Below are positions 5,471 to 6,169 of a stretch of DNA of 6,169 nucleotides, one piece after another (the stretch's first letter is position 1; each line of letters begins with the position of its first letter). The stretch is from Pseudomonadota bacterium (GTDB lineage Bacteria; Pseudomonadota; Alphaproteobacteria; HIMB59; GCA-002718135), in assembly GCA_027625355.1 (NCBI GenBank), contig JAQBWI010000067.1:1-6169 (forward strand), given 5' to 3'. Under the pieces are notes generated by a model. The model was not told where the DNA came from. It ran no database searches and saw only the letters and a list, made by a program, of their open reading frames with translations. Both the position numbers and the translations under genes were made by a program.

Positions 5471-6160
5471 ATGAAAAAAATTGTTTTTATAATGGTTTTA
5501 TTATTTAGTTCTAAATTACTAAGTCACGGACCAACAGTAATTGGACATGATGGATGGAGTAAAACACCTCCTGATGAATTGAATGTTTCAGTTTATGATC
5601 CAATTTTAAATTCAATAGAACCACAAGGTTTTAAAGGGCATGGAAATGTTGGTGCAGGTATTGATGGAGAGGTTTTATTTTGGGATACAAAAGAGATTTG
5701 TGGTTTAGTATCATTTGTAAGAGTCTATGATTATGAATGGGCAACTGACGCATCAGGATTTCTTGGAGAAAAATTAAAAAAACTAGTTCATGATGTTCAA
5801 GATGAATTACCCAATCAGATTTTGAACAATTATTGTTCATTATACAATCCAGAAAAAGAAGATAGAAAATTTCAATCAGAGTTAATTGAAATAATCACTA
5901 AAAAAAAGGGGACTAAAGGCCACAAAGAAATAGTTCGCTATCAACAATTCAAATACGACGACAATCTTACTTGTTTATTTTATGCGGGCGGTCTGCAACC
6001 TTTTGTAAGCGGATATTACAAAGGATTAATTATAGGCTGGATATGTGTAAAAGATGAAGATTATTTTAGTAAAGAAAAAATCAAAACTATTATCAAAAGT
6101 TTAGGGGTGTATAATTTTGTAGATCCGCCTCAAGCTTATCGCTTGGATATTCACAAATAA
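5471..6160 (+). CDS. Secreted or periplasmic protein of unknown function, signal peptide
   Basis: Encodes 229 residues that I do not assign to a known family. Residues 1-18 (MKKIVFIMVLLFSSKLLS) form a classical Sec signal peptide: two lysines, a hydrophobic core and a probable cleavage after Ser18, leaving a mature N-terminus of His19-Gly20-Pro21. No lipobox cysteine is present. The ATG at 5471 is preferred over an upstream TTG at 5447 because it puts the lysines at the start of the signal peptide, and an AGGG lies 8 nt before it. The mature part has four cysteines (77, 122, 168, 192), enough for two disulfides in the periplasm, and several aromatic and glycine-rich segments such as GFKGHGNVGAGIDGE (53-67) and AGGLQPFVSGYYKGL (172-186). 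No transmembrane segment follows the signal peptide, although residues 184-192 are short and hydrophobic. It looks monocistronic and complete, with its stop 9 nt from the window end. Confidence 0.8.
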   Translation: MKKIVFIMVLLFSSKLLSHGPTVIGHDGWSKTPPDELNVSVYDPILNSIEPQGFKGHGNVGAGIDGEVLFWDTKEICGLVSFVRVYDYEWATDASGFLGEKLKKLVHDVQDELPNQILNNYCSLYNPEKEDRKFQSELIEIITKKKGTKGHKEIVRYQQFKYDDNLTCLFYAGGLQPFVSGYYKGLIIGWICVKDEDYFSKEKIKTIIKSLGVYNFVDPPQAYRLDIHK

Positions 6161-6169
6161 TTTATTGAG

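Noticed and set aside
5631..5840. A 69-codon open frame on the minus strand
   Set aside because: It is antisense to the secreted-protein gene and its histidine- and leucine-rich translation is typical of a reverse-strand shadow.

Overview
The window is AT-rich and densely packed, with one tRNA, and looks like chromosomal DNA from a streamlined, free-living marine alphaproteobacterium (SAR11/Pelagibacterales-like or another low-GC lineage). That placement rests on base composition, very short intergenic gaps, the alphaproteobacterial look of the GlxB/C/D proteins and the tRNA-Arg(CCT). It is inference, because no species marker gene is present.

Minus strand, 3808 down to 46: a tight four-gene operon. 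In transcription order it encodes a class II glutamine amidotransferase-like protein (GlxB/MgsA type), a GXGXG 'glutamate synthase domain 3' protein (GlxC/MgsB type), an FMN-binding 'glutamate synthase domain 2' protein (GlxD/MgsC type) and a glutathione S-transferase with clear resemblance to the Mu class. The first two genes overlap by 13 nt, and the next two junctions are both TAA-A-ATG. The first three together are glutamate synthase split into separate polypeptides, as in N-methylglutamate synthase of methylamine users. The FMN subunit lacks the cysteines that hold the [3Fe-4S] cluster in true glutamate synthase, which fits a transfer reaction with no net redox change. The usual partners (gmaS, mgdABCD, glnT) are not in the window, so the substrate is not settled. 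A possible fifth gene starts at 39 and runs off the left edge.

Plus strand, 3938 to 5237: a 32-residue lysine-rich microprotein with a strong ribosome binding site, divergent from the operon, then an RNA (uracil-5-)-methyltransferase of the RlmC/RlmD (RumA) type with a TTG start, a TRAM domain and a four-cysteine Fe-S motif.

5240 to 5316, minus strand: tRNA-Arg(CCT) with encoded CCA, convergent with the methyltransferase and only 2 nt from its stop codon. Upstream of the tRNA lies a 154-nt spacer with an 11-bp tandem repeat built from TGGTACCA palindromes.

5471 to 6160, plus strand: an unrecognised secreted protein of 229 residues with a signal peptide, four cysteines and probably a histidine at the mature N-terminus.

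The most noteworthy points are the Mu-class-like GST with a distinctive C-terminal tail locked into an N-methylglutamate-synthase-like operon, the cluster-less FMN subunit, the lysine-rich microprotein and the unknown secreted protein.
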